A stretch of 13,390 nt of DNA from Actinomycetes bacterium. Lineage in GTDB: Bacteria > Actinomycetota > Acidimicrobiia > Acidimicrobiales > RAAP-2. The position numbers and the translations under genes are program-made. How positions within the stretch are numbered: the stretch's first letter is position 1; every line of letters begins with the position of its first letter. The stretch lies in contig JAKCEC010000020.1 in NCBI GenBank assembly GCA_021841725.1, positions 1 through 13,390 of the forward strand, in the 5' to 3' direction. This document shows, piece by piece, positions 1 through 8,733 of this stretch. The notes beneath the pieces were generated by a model, which was not told the DNA's origin, searched no databases, and was given only the letters and a program-made list of their open reading frames with translations.

Positions 1-754
1 GGAACGCGCCCAGCGCGTCGGCGACCTCCTCGAACGCGTGGGCATCGCCCACCTCGCCGATCGTTACCCCAACGAACTCTCCGGCGGCGAGCAGCAGCGC
101 GTCGCCCTCGCGCGCGCGCTCTGCGCGCGCGTGGGACTGGTCCTCTTCGACGAACCCCTCTCGAACCTCGACGCCGACCGCCGCGACCAACTGCGCATCG
201 AGATCGCCACCCTCACGCGCGACGCGGGGGTCACCGCCGTCTACATCACCCACGACCAGTCCGAGGCCTTCGCCCTGGCCGACCGCGTGGGGGTGCTGCG
301 CAACGGTGAATTGGTGCAGTACACCCGACCCGAGAAGATCTACCGTCACCCCAAGAGCGCCTTCGTGGCGCGCTTCACCGGCATCGCCGGGGAGTTCGCG
401 GTCCAGCGGGTGCGCGAGGTGAGCGACAAGCGCGTGGAAGTCCAGCTCCCGTTCGCGCCGCACCTCTGTATCGAGGCGACCAAATCCGAGAACAGCCCCT
501 ACGACACCGATCCGCACCTCTTCGTGCGCGCCGCGGGCGTCACCCTGGTGCCCCCGACCTCGAGCGCCGGTGCGCCGGGGGTGATCCGGGACGTCGCCTA
601 CAACGGTCGCGGCTACGAGCACGTCATCGACGTCGGCGAGAAGGAGACCCTGACGAAGGTCTATTCGCCCGATCGCTACGAGCGCGGCGACTGCGTCAAG
701 GTAATGTTTGACCCCGTGTCGTGCTTCGTCATGAACTCCCAGGAAGGGGCGTGA
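1..754 (+). CDS. ABC transporter ATP-binding protein, iron(III)/spermidine-type (5' truncated)
   Basis: This is the C-terminal part of an ABC transporter nucleotide-binding subunit that would power import through a membrane permease. The gene enters from outside the window, with its first full codon at base 2. The Walker A and Q-loop are missing. The fragment shows the LSGGEQQR signature (about 77-100), Walker B ending FDEP (about 137-157) and the switch histidine in YITHDQ (about 245-258). After the ATPase core comes a segment like EKIYRHPKSAFVARF, typical of the Fbp/Pot/Mal type, then about 110 residues resembling a TOBE/OB regulatory region. The next gene starts 4 bp after the stop and is FTR1-like, so iron is a reasonable substrate guess. 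That rests on context and on the general FbpC-like look; a spermidine or other MalK-type role is not excluded. Permease and binding-protein genes, if linked, lie upstream. Confidence 0.9.
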   Translation, partial: ERAQRVGDLLERVGIAHLADRYPNELSGGEQQRVALARALCARVGLVLFDEPLSNLDADRRDQLRIEIATLTRDAGVTAVYITHDQSEAFALADRVGVLRNGELVQYTRPEKIYRHPKSAFVARFTGIAGEFAVQRVREVSDKRVEVQLPFAPHLCIEATKSENSPYDTDPHLFVRAAGVTLVPPTSSAGAPGVIRDVAYNGRGYEHVIDVGEKETLTKVYSPDRYERGDCVKVMFDPVSCFVMNSQEGA

Positions 755-758
755 TTCC

Positions 759-1523
759 GTGATCGCAACCACCGTATCCTCCGGTGTCGTCGTCTTAGTC
801 GGCGCCGTGTTCCTCGCCTGCGCCGTCGAAATGGTCGAAGCCCTGACCATCGTCTTCGCCGTCGGCCACACCCGCGGGTGGCGCTCGGCCTTCGAGGGGG
901 TGGGCGCCGCCCTCGTGGCCCTCACCGCCCTGGTCGCGGTCTTCGGACCGGCGCTGATCCACGTTCCCCTGACCTGGCTGCGTTTGATCGTGGGCGGGGT
1001 CTTGTTGATCTTCGGAATGCAGTGGCTGCGCAAGGCCATCCTGCGCTCGAGCGGTCTCAAGGCCAAGCACGACGAGGACGCCATCTACCAAGAGACGGTG
1101 GCGGAGTTGGAGAACGTCGCACCGGGCACCAACCGCGACCGGGTCGCGTTCGTCATGGCCTTCAAGGGGGTCTTCTTGGAGGGCCTGGAGGTCGTGATCA
1201 CGGTGCTGACCCTGGGGACGTCGGCGCACCGACTCGGTCTGGCGTCGGCCGTCGCGGCGGTGGCGCTGGTCCTGGTGGCCGTCGTCGGCGCCGTCGTCGC
1301 CCGGCAACTCTCGAGCGTCCCCGAGAACGCCATGAAGATGAGCGTGGGGGTCCTGCTGGTGACCTACGGGACCTTCTGGGTCGGCGAGGGCCTCAAGGTG
1401 CGCTGGCCCGGCAACGACTCGTTCCTCCTCGCCTTCGTCGGTATCTACGCGCTGGTGTGCTGGATCCTGGTGGCCCTCATCAAGCCCAAGAACCCCTCGA
1501 GCCCGGTGAAGGTGGACGCGTGA
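759..1523 (+). CDS. FTR1-like integral membrane protein (candidate metal permease)
   Basis: This is a 254-residue polytopic membrane protein with about six or seven hydrophobic segments. It has two similar halves, each opening with an acidic motif inside a membrane helix: E24-x-x-E27 in the first helix and E141-x-x-E144 in the fourth (LEGLEVV). This layout matches FTR1-type iron permeases, which carry REGLE in the same two helices, but the arginine is Val in the first copy and Leu in the second. A charged loop (about residues 95-130) separates the halves. It probably belongs to an uncharacterised family such as COG4280; that assignment is from memory. The GTG start lies 4 bp after the ABC ATPase stop, with AGGAAGG about 11 nt upstream, and the stop overlaps the next start as GTGA. 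The operon suggests metal transport, but the substrate is unknown. Confidence 0.8.
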   Translation: MIATTVSSGVVVLVGAVFLACAVEMVEALTIVFAVGHTRGWRSAFEGVGAALVALTALVAVFGPALIHVPLTWLRLIVGGVLLIFGMQWLRKAILRSSGLKAKHDEDAIYQETVAELENVAPGTNRDRVAFVMAFKGVFLEGLEVVITVLTLGTSAHRLGLASAVAAVALVLVAVVGAVVARQLSSVPENAMKMSVGVLLVTYGTFWVGEGLKVRWPGNDSFLLAFVGIYALVCWILVALIKPKNPSSPVKVDA

Positions 1524-1756
1524 AGGATCGACCCCTGTTCCTGCGGTTGCTCCGGGGCTTCGCGATGTTCTGGTGGGACTTCTTAGTGGGCGACACGCCC
1601 GAACTCTTCGTCGCCGCGCTGGTCATCATCGCGACGGTGGCGCTGCTCAGCGAGCGCTGGCACGACAACGCGGTGGCGGTGGTGGCGCTACCCGTGCTGG
1701 CGATCGCCGCCCTGGCGCTGTCGGTGCGGCGCGCCAGCCGGGCGACGAAGCGTTAG
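1520..1756 (+). CDS. small two-helix membrane protein
   Basis: This 78-residue protein starts at a GTG that overlaps the FTR1-like gene's stop (GTGA at 1520-1523), so it is probably translationally coupled to it. An amphipathic N-terminus rich in Arg, Phe and Trp carries the motif FWWDFLVGDTPE (about residues 17-28). Two hydrophobic segments follow (about 29-45 and 52-68), then a basic tail ending RRASRATKR. Similar small proteins with an FWxDFxxGD motif occur in actinobacteria, from memory. The function is unknown; an accessory subunit or stabiliser of the neighbouring membrane protein is the simplest contextual guess. The stop codon TAG is followed by a second in-frame TAG. Confidence 0.72.
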   Translation: MKDRPLFLRLLRGFAMFWWDFLVGDTPELFVAALVIIATVALLSERWHDNAVAVVALPVLAIAALALSVRRASRATKR

Positions 1757-1761
1757 TAGCC

Positions 1762-2199
1762 CTAGGCGAAGGCGGCGTCGAGGGTGATCACCGTGCCGGT
1801 GAGCGCCTTGGACACCGGGCAGGACGCCTTGGCCGCCTCGGCCACGTCGCGGAACCCCGCTTCGTCGAGGCCGTCCATGACGCCGCGCACGGTCAGGTGG
1901 ATGCCCGCGATTCGAAAGCCCCCGGCCGGATCGGGCTCCAGGGTGACGTCGGCGCTGACGTCGAGGGTGCCCGGCGTCGCGCCGGCGCGCGCGATCAGCG
2001 CGGAGCACTGCATGGCGTAACACGCCGAATGCGCGGCGGCGATGAGCTCCTCGGGGCTGGTGACCCCTTCGGCGTCGTCGGCGGCGCGCCGCGGGAAGTT
2101 GACCTCGAAGTGGCCGGCGCCGCTACTGGCCAGTCGCACGACGCCCGATCCGTCGTTGAGGCCACCGGTCCAGTGGGTCTGCGCGTTACGTGTCGGCAT
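1762..2199 (-). CDS. osmC: OsmC family peroxiredoxin (osmotically inducible protein type)
   Basis: This 145-residue protein is an OsmC-type thiol peroxidase, a soluble dimeric enzyme that reduces organic hydroperoxides. The two catalytic cysteines sit in the expected contexts: C60 in EELIAAAHSACYAMQ and C127 in ASCPVSKAL. Arg37/38 and Glu49/50 match the conserved Arg-Glu pair region. A third cysteine, C65, lies one turn after C60. The length and the SPEEL...CPVSKAL pattern fit the OsmC branch better than Ohr. The ATG start is backed by AGGAGA six bases upstream (on the plus strand, 2206-2211). A TAGGAT box at 2233-2238 could be its -10 element. It converges on the small membrane gene with a 5-bp gap. 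Confidence 0.92.
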   Translation of the reverse strand: MPTRNAQTHWTGGLNDGSGVVRLASSGAGHFEVNFPRRAADDAEGVTSPEELIAAAHSACYAMQCSALIARAGATPGTLDVSADVTLEPDPAGGFRIAGIHLTVRGVMDGLDEAGFRDVAEAAKASCPVSKALTGTVITLDAAFA

Positions 2200-2263
2200 G
2201 CGAAATCTCCTGTCGTTAGTTCGTCCGAGGGCATCCTAGTGACCCGTCGCCGGATCCCGCCGC

Positions 2264-2278
2264 CACCCCGCGGGGGTG
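2264..2278 (-). terminator. possible short stem-loop after the DUF805 gene
   Basis: A 6-bp perfect inverted repeat (CACCCC, loop GCG, GGGGTG) sits directly after the stop codon of the DUF805 gene on the minus strand. There is no T-run, so it is weak as an intrinsic terminator. It may instead be chance in GC-rich DNA. Confidence 0.3.
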
Positions 2279-2587
2279 CTACGACGCGGGGCGCGCTCCG
2301 AAACGGTTGGGCTCCACGCTCGGCTGGGCGAGCAGGTACCAGTTGAACAGGGGCACCAGGACCCACCAGCCCACGTGGTTGGTGTCGTGCAGTCGGCGCA
2401 CGGCGACGGCCACCGACGGGACAACGAGGCCGAAGTCGTAAACGAGGTAGAGGTGGGTGAAGAAGATGACGATCACCCAACCGATGCACCACGCCAGGAC
2501 CCAGTACCAGTACTCGGCGCGCGAGGCGCGACCGTTGAAGACGGCGTACTTCTGGAGCCCGCTGCGTATCGCTTGATTGATGCCCAC
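2279..2587 (-). CDS. DUF805 family inner-membrane protein
   Basis: This 102-residue membrane protein has about three hydrophobic segments. Two DUF805 hallmarks are visible: FNGRASRAEYWYWVL (about residues 18-32) and RRLHDTNHVGWW (about 64-75), close to the canonical RRLHDTGRSGWW. The molecular function of DUF805 proteins is not established. The GTG start is chosen because AAGGAG lies about 7 nt upstream on the minus strand (plus-strand bases 2594-2599). A TAGTTT box at 2612-2617 is a possible -10. It follows ppc on the same strand with a 55-bp gap, so read-through from ppc is possible. Confidence 0.88.
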   Translation of the reverse strand: MGINQAIRSGLQKYAVFNGRASRAEYWYWVLAWCIGWVIVIFFTHLYLVYDFGLVVPSVAVAVRRLHDTNHVGWWVLVPLFNWYLLAQPSVEPNRFGARPAS

Positions 2588-2627
2588 GTCGTCTCCTTGT
2601 GTCGTGCTTACAAACTACCGAGGTCCC

Positions 2628-2641
2628 CACGCCGTGGCGTG
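2628..2641 (-). terminator. possible stem-loop after ppc
   Basis: CACGCC-GT-GGCGTG is a perfect 6-bp inverted repeat beginning one base after the ppc stop codon on the minus strand. The 2-base loop would need to open to a 5-bp stem with a 4-base loop. It is followed by TAGTTTG rather than a clean T-run. It is a weak candidate that might limit read-through into the DUF805 gene. Confidence 0.35.
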
Positions 2642-2642
2642 A

Positions 2643-5432
<2,790 letters not shown>

Positions 5433-5438
5433 CTCACA

Positions 5439-5444
5439 ACGTTA
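5439..5444 (-). promoter_or_regulatory. candidate -10 box for leaderless ppc transcript
   Basis: On the minus strand TAACGT (fits TANNNT) is followed by exactly six bases, TGTGAG, and then the ppc ATG. This is the spacing expected if transcription starts at the A of the ATG. The surrounding bases are an AT-rich patch in otherwise GC-rich DNA. No clear -35 is visible, and a weak Shine-Dalgarno role for GTGAG cannot be excluded. Confidence 0.4.
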
Positions 5445-5454
5445 CAAAAAATCT

Positions 5455-6093
5455 TCAACTCGCCGTTCCAGGGGCCGACGATCGTGGTGCCCGGGCACCG
5501 TGACGGCGCGCGGCGACCCACTGAAACGCCTGCTCGCTGCCCCAGGGGGTGCGGTGGATCTCGTGGCGTTGGTCGACGACGGAGAAGTCGTCCCCGAGGA
5601 GGGCGGTCAACTCCTCGGGGCCGTAGCGCGTGACCGGGAGTCCCGAGCAGGACTCGGGTCCGTCGAGGGCGAAGACGCCGATCACGACCGCGCCGTCGGG
5701 GGCGAGGACCCGACGCAGGGTGCGCGCGTAGAGCGCGGCGAGGTCGGGGGCTAAGAAGTGCAAGACCGCGCGGTCGTGCCAAACGTCGAAGCGGCGCGAG
5801 CTGACCCACGTCGTGACGTCCGCCGGCACCATCGTCACGACCTCGCGGCCCGAGCGCGCGCGCGTGGCGGCCAGCGCGTTCGCCGCGAGATCCAACACGG
5901 TGAGGTCGCGCAGGCCGCGCGCGAGCAGGTGGTCGACCAACTCGGACTCGCCGGCGCCGACGTCGATCAGGGACGTGTCGGGGGTGACGCCGAGCACCTC
6001 CAGGAGGGACAGCGAGGTCGTGGGCTCATCCTCGGACCAGCTGCGCTGGGCGACGTCGCGGGTGGCGTACACCTGTTCCCAGTGGTCACTCAT
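5455..6093 (-). CDS. class I SAM-dependent methyltransferase, substrate unknown
   Basis: This 212-residue soluble protein has a Rossmann-type methyltransferase fold. The opening MSDHWEQVYATR resembles the WxxVYAT start of a common small-molecule methyltransferase group. SAM motif I is LIDVGAGESE (42-51). An acidic residue after the second strand is D68 in LTVLDLA, followed by D92 in PADVTTW. A motif IV-like stretch, FDVWHDRAVLHFL, spans 102-114. The methyl acceptor cannot be told from the sequence. I chose the ATG at 6093 over an upstream in-frame ATG at 6129 because GGAGGA lies nine bases before it and the family begins here; the upstream start would also fall in the terminator hairpin. The gene lies 22 bp upstream of ppc on the same strand, but no functional link is evident. 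Confidence 0.88.
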   Translation of the reverse strand: MSDHWEQVYATRDVAQRSWSEDEPTTSLSLLEVLGVTPDTSLIDVGAGESELVDHLLARGLRDLTVLDLAANALAATRARSGREVVTMVPADVTTWVSSRRFDVWHDRAVLHFLAPDLAALYARTLRRVLAPDGAVVIGVFALDGPESCSGLPVTRYGPEELTALLGDDFSVVDQRHEIHRTPWGSEQAFQWVAARRHGARAPRSSAPGTAS

Positions 6094-6102
6094 CTCGAAG
6101 GT

Positions 6103-6108
6103 TCCTCC
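6103..6108 (-). promoter_or_regulatory. ribosome binding site fixing the methyltransferase start
   Basis: GGAGGA on the minus strand, nine bases before the ATG at 6093. It decides between this start and an upstream in-frame ATG at 6129 that has no such site. Confidence 0.6.
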
Positions 6109-6128
6109 ACTACCGCATCGTGAAATCA

Positions 6129-6160
6129 CAAAGAGCCCGGGAGGGGGCCCGGGCTCTTTG
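6129..6160 (-). terminator. perfect 13-bp stem-loop terminator
   Basis: CAAAGAGCCCGGG (6129-6141) pairs perfectly with CCCGGGCTCTTTG (6148-6160) around a 6-base loop. It lies 17 bp past the stop of the two-helix envelope protein gene on the minus strand and 35 bp before the methyltransferase start. The stem has A-rich/T-rich outer ends (AAAGAG/CTCTTT), but only a broken T tract (TTTGTGATTT) follows. It is probably the main transcription end of the 6178-6744 gene, insulating the methyltransferase-ppc unit. Confidence 0.8.
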
Positions 6161-6177
6161 GTACTACTCCGGCTGTG

Positions 6178-6744
6178 CTACACGATGGTAGTGTCGTCGA
6201 CCCTTCGGTAGTGCCGGAGTCCTAGGAGCGACAACACCAGCATCAGTGCTGCCGCGATGAATGCGCCAATCGCTGCGTACATCGCGATTTGGCCGAATGT
6301 CCAGTAGCCGTACGCGTTCAGGAGTGAACCGCGCAACATGGTGCCCTTGAAGATGGTGGCGACCTGATCGGCGAGGGCCGTGTTGCTCGGGTCGGCCTGG
6401 GCCTTCGCGCTCAATTGGGAGTAGGTGAGGCCGTTGCCGATTTCCTGGAGGTGCACGGCGATGAAGTCGTTCGCGTAGACCTCGGCCTGGGCCCCCGTCA
6501 ACATCTGCTGGCCGGCGTACTGCGACACCGACGGGATCATGGACGGGGTGATCTCGGTGCCGACCTTGGCGTCCTTGAAGGCCGCGGCGGGCGGGAAGAA
6601 GATCTTCTGCTCGGCCAACTGGGTCGTCACCTGGGAGTTGGCGAAGTTGTACCCCCAGAGCAACAGCGAACCGGCGCCGATGAGGGTCGCGGTGAGCACC
6701 ACTCCCACCCAGGTAAGTAGTAAGTCCAAAGTGCGGCGCTTCAT
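6178..6744 (-). CDS. conserved two-helix envelope protein of unknown function
   Basis: This 188-residue protein starts MKRRTLDLLL. It has one N-terminal membrane helix (about 8-30), a central region of about 115 residues and a second helix near the C-terminus (about 150-175), followed by a basic tail (RHYRRVDD). The central region is probably outside the cytoplasm. Recognisable conserved pieces are WGYNFANSQVTTQLAEQKIFFP (in two parts: the start up to ANSQ, and AEQKIFFPP), YAGQQMLTG and LRGSLLNAYGYW. From memory, this pattern belongs to a widespread actinobacterial family without assigned function. I chose the ATG at 6744 over the in-frame ATG at 6792 because GAAAGGA lies eight bases upstream and because it puts the positively charged residues directly before the first helix. 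The gene is monocistronic, with a strong stem-loop after it and an AT-rich palindromic region before it. Confidence 0.82.
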   Translation of the reverse strand: MKRRTLDLLLTWVGVVLTATLIGAGSLLLWGYNFANSQVTTQLAEQKIFFPPAAAFKDAKVGTEITPSMIPSVSQYAGQQMLTGAQAEVYANDFIAVHLQEIGNGLTYSQLSAKAQADPSNTALADQVATIFKGTMLRGSLLNAYGYWTFGQIAMYAAIGAFIAAALMLVLSLLGLRHYRRVDDTTIV

Positions 6745-6774
6745 CGTTGAGGTCCTTTCTTTAGGTACCTCCCA

Positions 6775-6794
6775 TATTGTGCAATAGTTCACAA
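6775..6794. promoter_or_regulatory. overlapping palindromes in AT-rich region upstream of the 6178-6744 gene
   Basis: Two nested inverted repeats occur here: TATTG-TG-CAATA (6775-6786) and TTGTG-N8-CACAA (6777-6794). They lie 30-50 bp before the ATG at 6744, in the only AT-rich patch of the intergenic region, where a promoter is expected. This could be an operator. No regulator is identified, and a chance occurrence is possible. Confidence 0.35.
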
Positions 6795-6847
6795 GCGCCG
6801 GACGTCCGCGCTCTAGGGCCGGATGTCATAACCGTCGGACCGAATGA

Positions 6848-7534
6848 CTACAGCGTGATGCCCAATCGGGCGAGGAATCCGACGCCCATCACCGCGGCCT
6901 CGCAGCCGACCGCCGCGAGCGCGGCGAGGTCGCCGTCGTCGCGGACCCCCCCGGCGGCCACCACCTTGAGACCGCTGGCGCAGACCCGCTCGTAGAGTTC
7001 CAGGTCCGGTCCACTCATCGTGCCGTCGCGGGCGATGGCGGTGACGTGCAGGCGGGTCACCCCCGCCTCACGGCAACGCTGGACCGCCTCGTCGACACCG
7101 AGTTGGGTGGACGCGAGCCAGCCCTTGACCGCGAGGACGCCGTCGCGGACGTCGAGGGCGGCGACCAGGCGATCGCCCAGCGCGTCGACGTAGGTCGTGA
7201 GGGCGTCGGCGTCGGCCCACAGCGCCGTGCCGAGGATGACGCGCTGGGCTCCCGCGGCCAGTACCGAGTGGGCGACGTCGAGGGTGCGGATGCCCCCCGA
7301 CACCTGCAGGGGGATGGCGCCGGCCGTCCGGGCGCACCGGGCGATGACCTCGGTACGCAGGGCGCCGTCGCGGGCGCCCTGGAGATCCACGACGTGGATG
7401 AGGGCGGGTTGGGTCGCGACGACGCGCGCGAGGAACTCGTCGAGGGGCTGTCGAAAGAGGACGCGGTCGTAGTCGCCTCGTTCGAGGCGGACGGCGAAAT
7501 CGCCGAGGAGGTCGATGGCGGGGATCAGTTGCAT
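6848..7534 (-). CDS. hisA: phosphoribosylformimino-AICAR phosphate isomerase (HisA)
   Basis: This 228-residue TIM barrel catalyses the Amadori isomerisation of ProFAR to PRFAR, the fourth step of histidine synthesis. The catalytic aspartates are D8 in IPAIDLLG and D128 in VAALDVRDG. Both phosphate-binding regions show the usual signatures, VSGGIRT (78-84) and AAGGVRD (193-199), and ARDGTMSGPDLELY is in place. The C-terminus is slightly short: it ends GVGFLARLGITL where the family usually has a GKALYEGR-like helix and about ten more residues. It does not closely resemble the actinobacterial bifunctional PriA, though a TrpF side activity cannot be excluded by eye. It stands alone on the minus strand, divergent from the his operon by 30 bp. 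No Shine-Dalgarno is visible; TATTAA nine bases upstream may be the -10 of a leaderless transcript. Confidence 0.94.
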   Translation of the reverse strand: MQLIPAIDLLGDFAVRLERGDYDRVLFRQPLDEFLARVVATQPALIHVVDLQGARDGALRTEVIARCARTAGAIPLQVSGGIRTLDVAHSVLAAGAQRVILGTALWADADALTTYVDALGDRLVAALDVRDGVLAVKGWLASTQLGVDEAVQRCREAGVTRLHVTAIARDGTMSGPDLELYERVCASGLKVVAAGGVRDDGDLAALAAVGCEAAVMGVGFLARLGITL

Positions 7535-7558
7535 AGCAGCGTGTTAATACGCTAGCAT
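7529..7558 (+). promoter_or_regulatory. candidate promoter of the his operon (leaderless)
   Basis: TTGCAT (7529-7534) and TAGCAT (7553-7558) are separated by 18 bp. Six bases then lead to the ATG at 7565, which has no Shine-Dalgarno. That geometry fits a promoter whose transcript begins at the start codon. The -35 part overlaps the first codons of hisA on the other strand. On the minus strand TATTAA (7544-7549) may serve hisA. Confidence 0.45.
7538..7553. promoter_or_regulatory. candidate operator for the TrpR/YerC-family regulator
   Basis: AGCGTGTTAATACGCT is a 16-bp palindrome with a single mismatched pair (7543/7548) and a central TTAA. It lies between the presumed -35 and -10 of the plus-strand operon and covers the presumed -10 of hisA. 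The TrpR operator of E. coli also has a GTTAAC centre. Binding by the adjacent gene product is inferred from position only. Confidence 0.5.
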
Positions 7559-7564
7559 GTTGGT

Positions 7565-7879
7565 ATGACGAGTGGCAAGGTGCTCCCAGCCGAGGCGCAC
7601 GACGAGACGATGGAGCGCTTCGACGAGTTGGTGGCCGCCTTCGTCCGCTTGCGCGATCCCGTCGTGATGGCGGCCTTCTTGCACGACCTGTGCACCACCG
7701 CGGAACTCGACGCCATGGGCCAACGGCTGCAGGTCGCGCGCCTGGTGGGCGACGCCGTGCCGTACCAGGAGATCTCTCGTCGCACCGGCGCGTCGACGGC
7801 CACCGTCACGCGCGTGGCGCACTGGTTGCGCTACGGCGAAGGCGGGTACCAAGCAGTACTGAAGCGAGGACGCAAATGA
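7565..7879 (+). CDS. TrpR/YerC-YecD family regulator, likely histidine repressor
   Basis: This 104-residue protein belongs to the Trp-repressor-like YerC/YecD family. It is all-helical, with FDELVAAFVRLRDPVVMAAFLHD (in two parts, residues 19-29 and 30-41), then a TTAELDAMGQRLQVARLV stretch and a helix-turn-helix (about 66-92) reading PYQEISRRTGASTATVTRV. The family's tryptophan-operon relatives bind palindromic operators. YerC-type members of Gram-positive bacteria have been proposed in comparative genomics to regulate histidine genes (HisR), which this position supports. It is the first gene of the his operon and overlaps hisG by ATGA, so it should be made together with the enzymes and may repress itself. 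The ligand, presumably histidine, is inferred. No Shine-Dalgarno is present; TAGCAT six bases before the ATG suggests leaderless translation. Confidence 0.88.
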   Translation: MTSGKVLPAEAHDETMERFDELVAAFVRLRDPVVMAAFLHDLCTTAELDAMGQRLQVARLVGDAVPYQEISRRTGASTATVTRVAHWLRYGEGGYQAVLKRGRK

Positions 7880-8733
7880 ACCGACGATTGACCCTAGCCA
7901 TGCCGTCCAAGGGTCGCCTACGCGAACCGTCATGGTCGCTCCTCGAAGCCACGGGGGTAGCCCCCCAGGAACCCGGCGAGCGGGTGCTGCAGACATTCTG
8001 TCGCAACGCCGATATCGACCTCTTGTTCGTGCGGGCCGACGACGTGCCCGAGTACGTGCAGGACGGCATCGTGGACTGCGGCATCACCGGACTGGACCTG
8101 GTGAGTGAGCGCGACTTCGACGTCGACGTGCTGCTGCGGTTGGGCTACGGTACGTGCTCACTGCAGGCGGCGGTGTCGACGGAGGACCCGGCCGAGAGCT
8201 TCGCCGACCTCGACGGGCGCCGCATCGCCACTTCGCACCCGCGTATCGCGGCGCAGTGGATCGCCGAACAGGGCCTCAGCGCCGAGATCGTGCGGGTCAC
8301 CGGCTCGGTCGAGATCTCCCCTCGACTCGGACTGGCCGACGCCATCATCGACTTGGTCTCCACGGGCTCGACGCTGCGCACGAACGGACTGCGATCGCTC
8401 GGCACCCTGTTCGAGTCCGAGGCGGTGCTGGTGGGGCGACGTGGTTCGAGCGACCACGAGGCCCAGAGCACTCTGACGATGTTGCTCGCCTCGGTCATCA
8501 ACGCGCGCGCCACGCGGTACCTGCTGTGCAACATCGCCCAGGAGCGCCTCGACGAGGTGACGGCGCTCCTGCCCACGACGGGGTCGCCCACCGTGATGGC
8601 CCTGGCCACCCCCGGCGTCGTCGCGGTGCACGCGCTCGTCCCGGCGGCGCAGATCTGGTCCCTCCTCCCCCAATTACAAGCCTGTGGCGCGAGTTCCATC
8701 CTCACGCTGCCCGTCGAAAGAATGATGCCATGA
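7876..8733 (+). CDS. hisG: ATP phosphoribosyltransferase, long form (HisG)
   Basis: This 285-residue enzyme joins ATP and PRPP to give phosphoribosyl-ATP, the committed step of histidine synthesis. The N-terminus has the MPSKGRL motif (9-15). The HisG signature with the PRPP-binding loop is EISPRLGLADAIIDLVSTGSTL, read in pieces as 146-156 and 157-167. After about residue 205 comes the ACT-like regulatory domain of long-form HisG (RLDEVTALLP, GSPTV, VVAVHALVP, GASSILTLPVERM). The enzyme should therefore be inhibited by histidine directly and not need HisZ. The ATG overlaps the regulator's stop (ATGA, 7876-7879) and has GAGGA about six bases upstream. Its stop overlaps the hisD start in the same way. 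Confidence 0.97.
   Translation: MNRRLTLAMPSKGRLREPSWSLLEATGVAPQEPGERVLQTFCRNADIDLLFVRADDVPEYVQDGIVDCGITGLDLVSERDFDVDVLLRLGYGTCSLQAAVSTEDPAESFADLDGRRIATSHPRIAAQWIAEQGLSAEIVRVTGSVEISPRLGLADAIIDLVSTGSTLRTNGLRSLGTLFESEAVLVGRRGSSDHEAQSTLTMLLASVINARATRYLLCNIAQERLDEVTALLPTTGSPTVMALATPGVVAVHALVPAAQIWSLLPQLQACGASSILTLPVERMMP

Noticed and set aside
1573..2346. A 257-codon plus-strand frame across the small membrane protein and osmC
   Set aside because: It crosses the convergent ends of two supported genes and its translation is Gly/Arg-rich without any domain signal.
6094..6129. Longer methyltransferase start at 6129
   Set aside because: The extra 12 residues fall partly in the terminator hairpin and show no homology. 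GGAGGA before 6093 supports the shorter form.
6745..6792. Longer start of the two-helix protein at 6792
   Set aside because: The extra residues come from the AT-rich palindromic region. GAAAGGA before the ATG at 6744 and the family-like MKRRTL start favour the shorter form.
8154..8729. Possible N-terminal extension of HisD upstream of 8730
   Set aside because: The frame is open upstream but lies within hisG and reads as low-complexity Arg/Gly/Pro sequence. The ATGA overlap at 8730 matches the other operon junctions and gives a HisD-like N-terminus.
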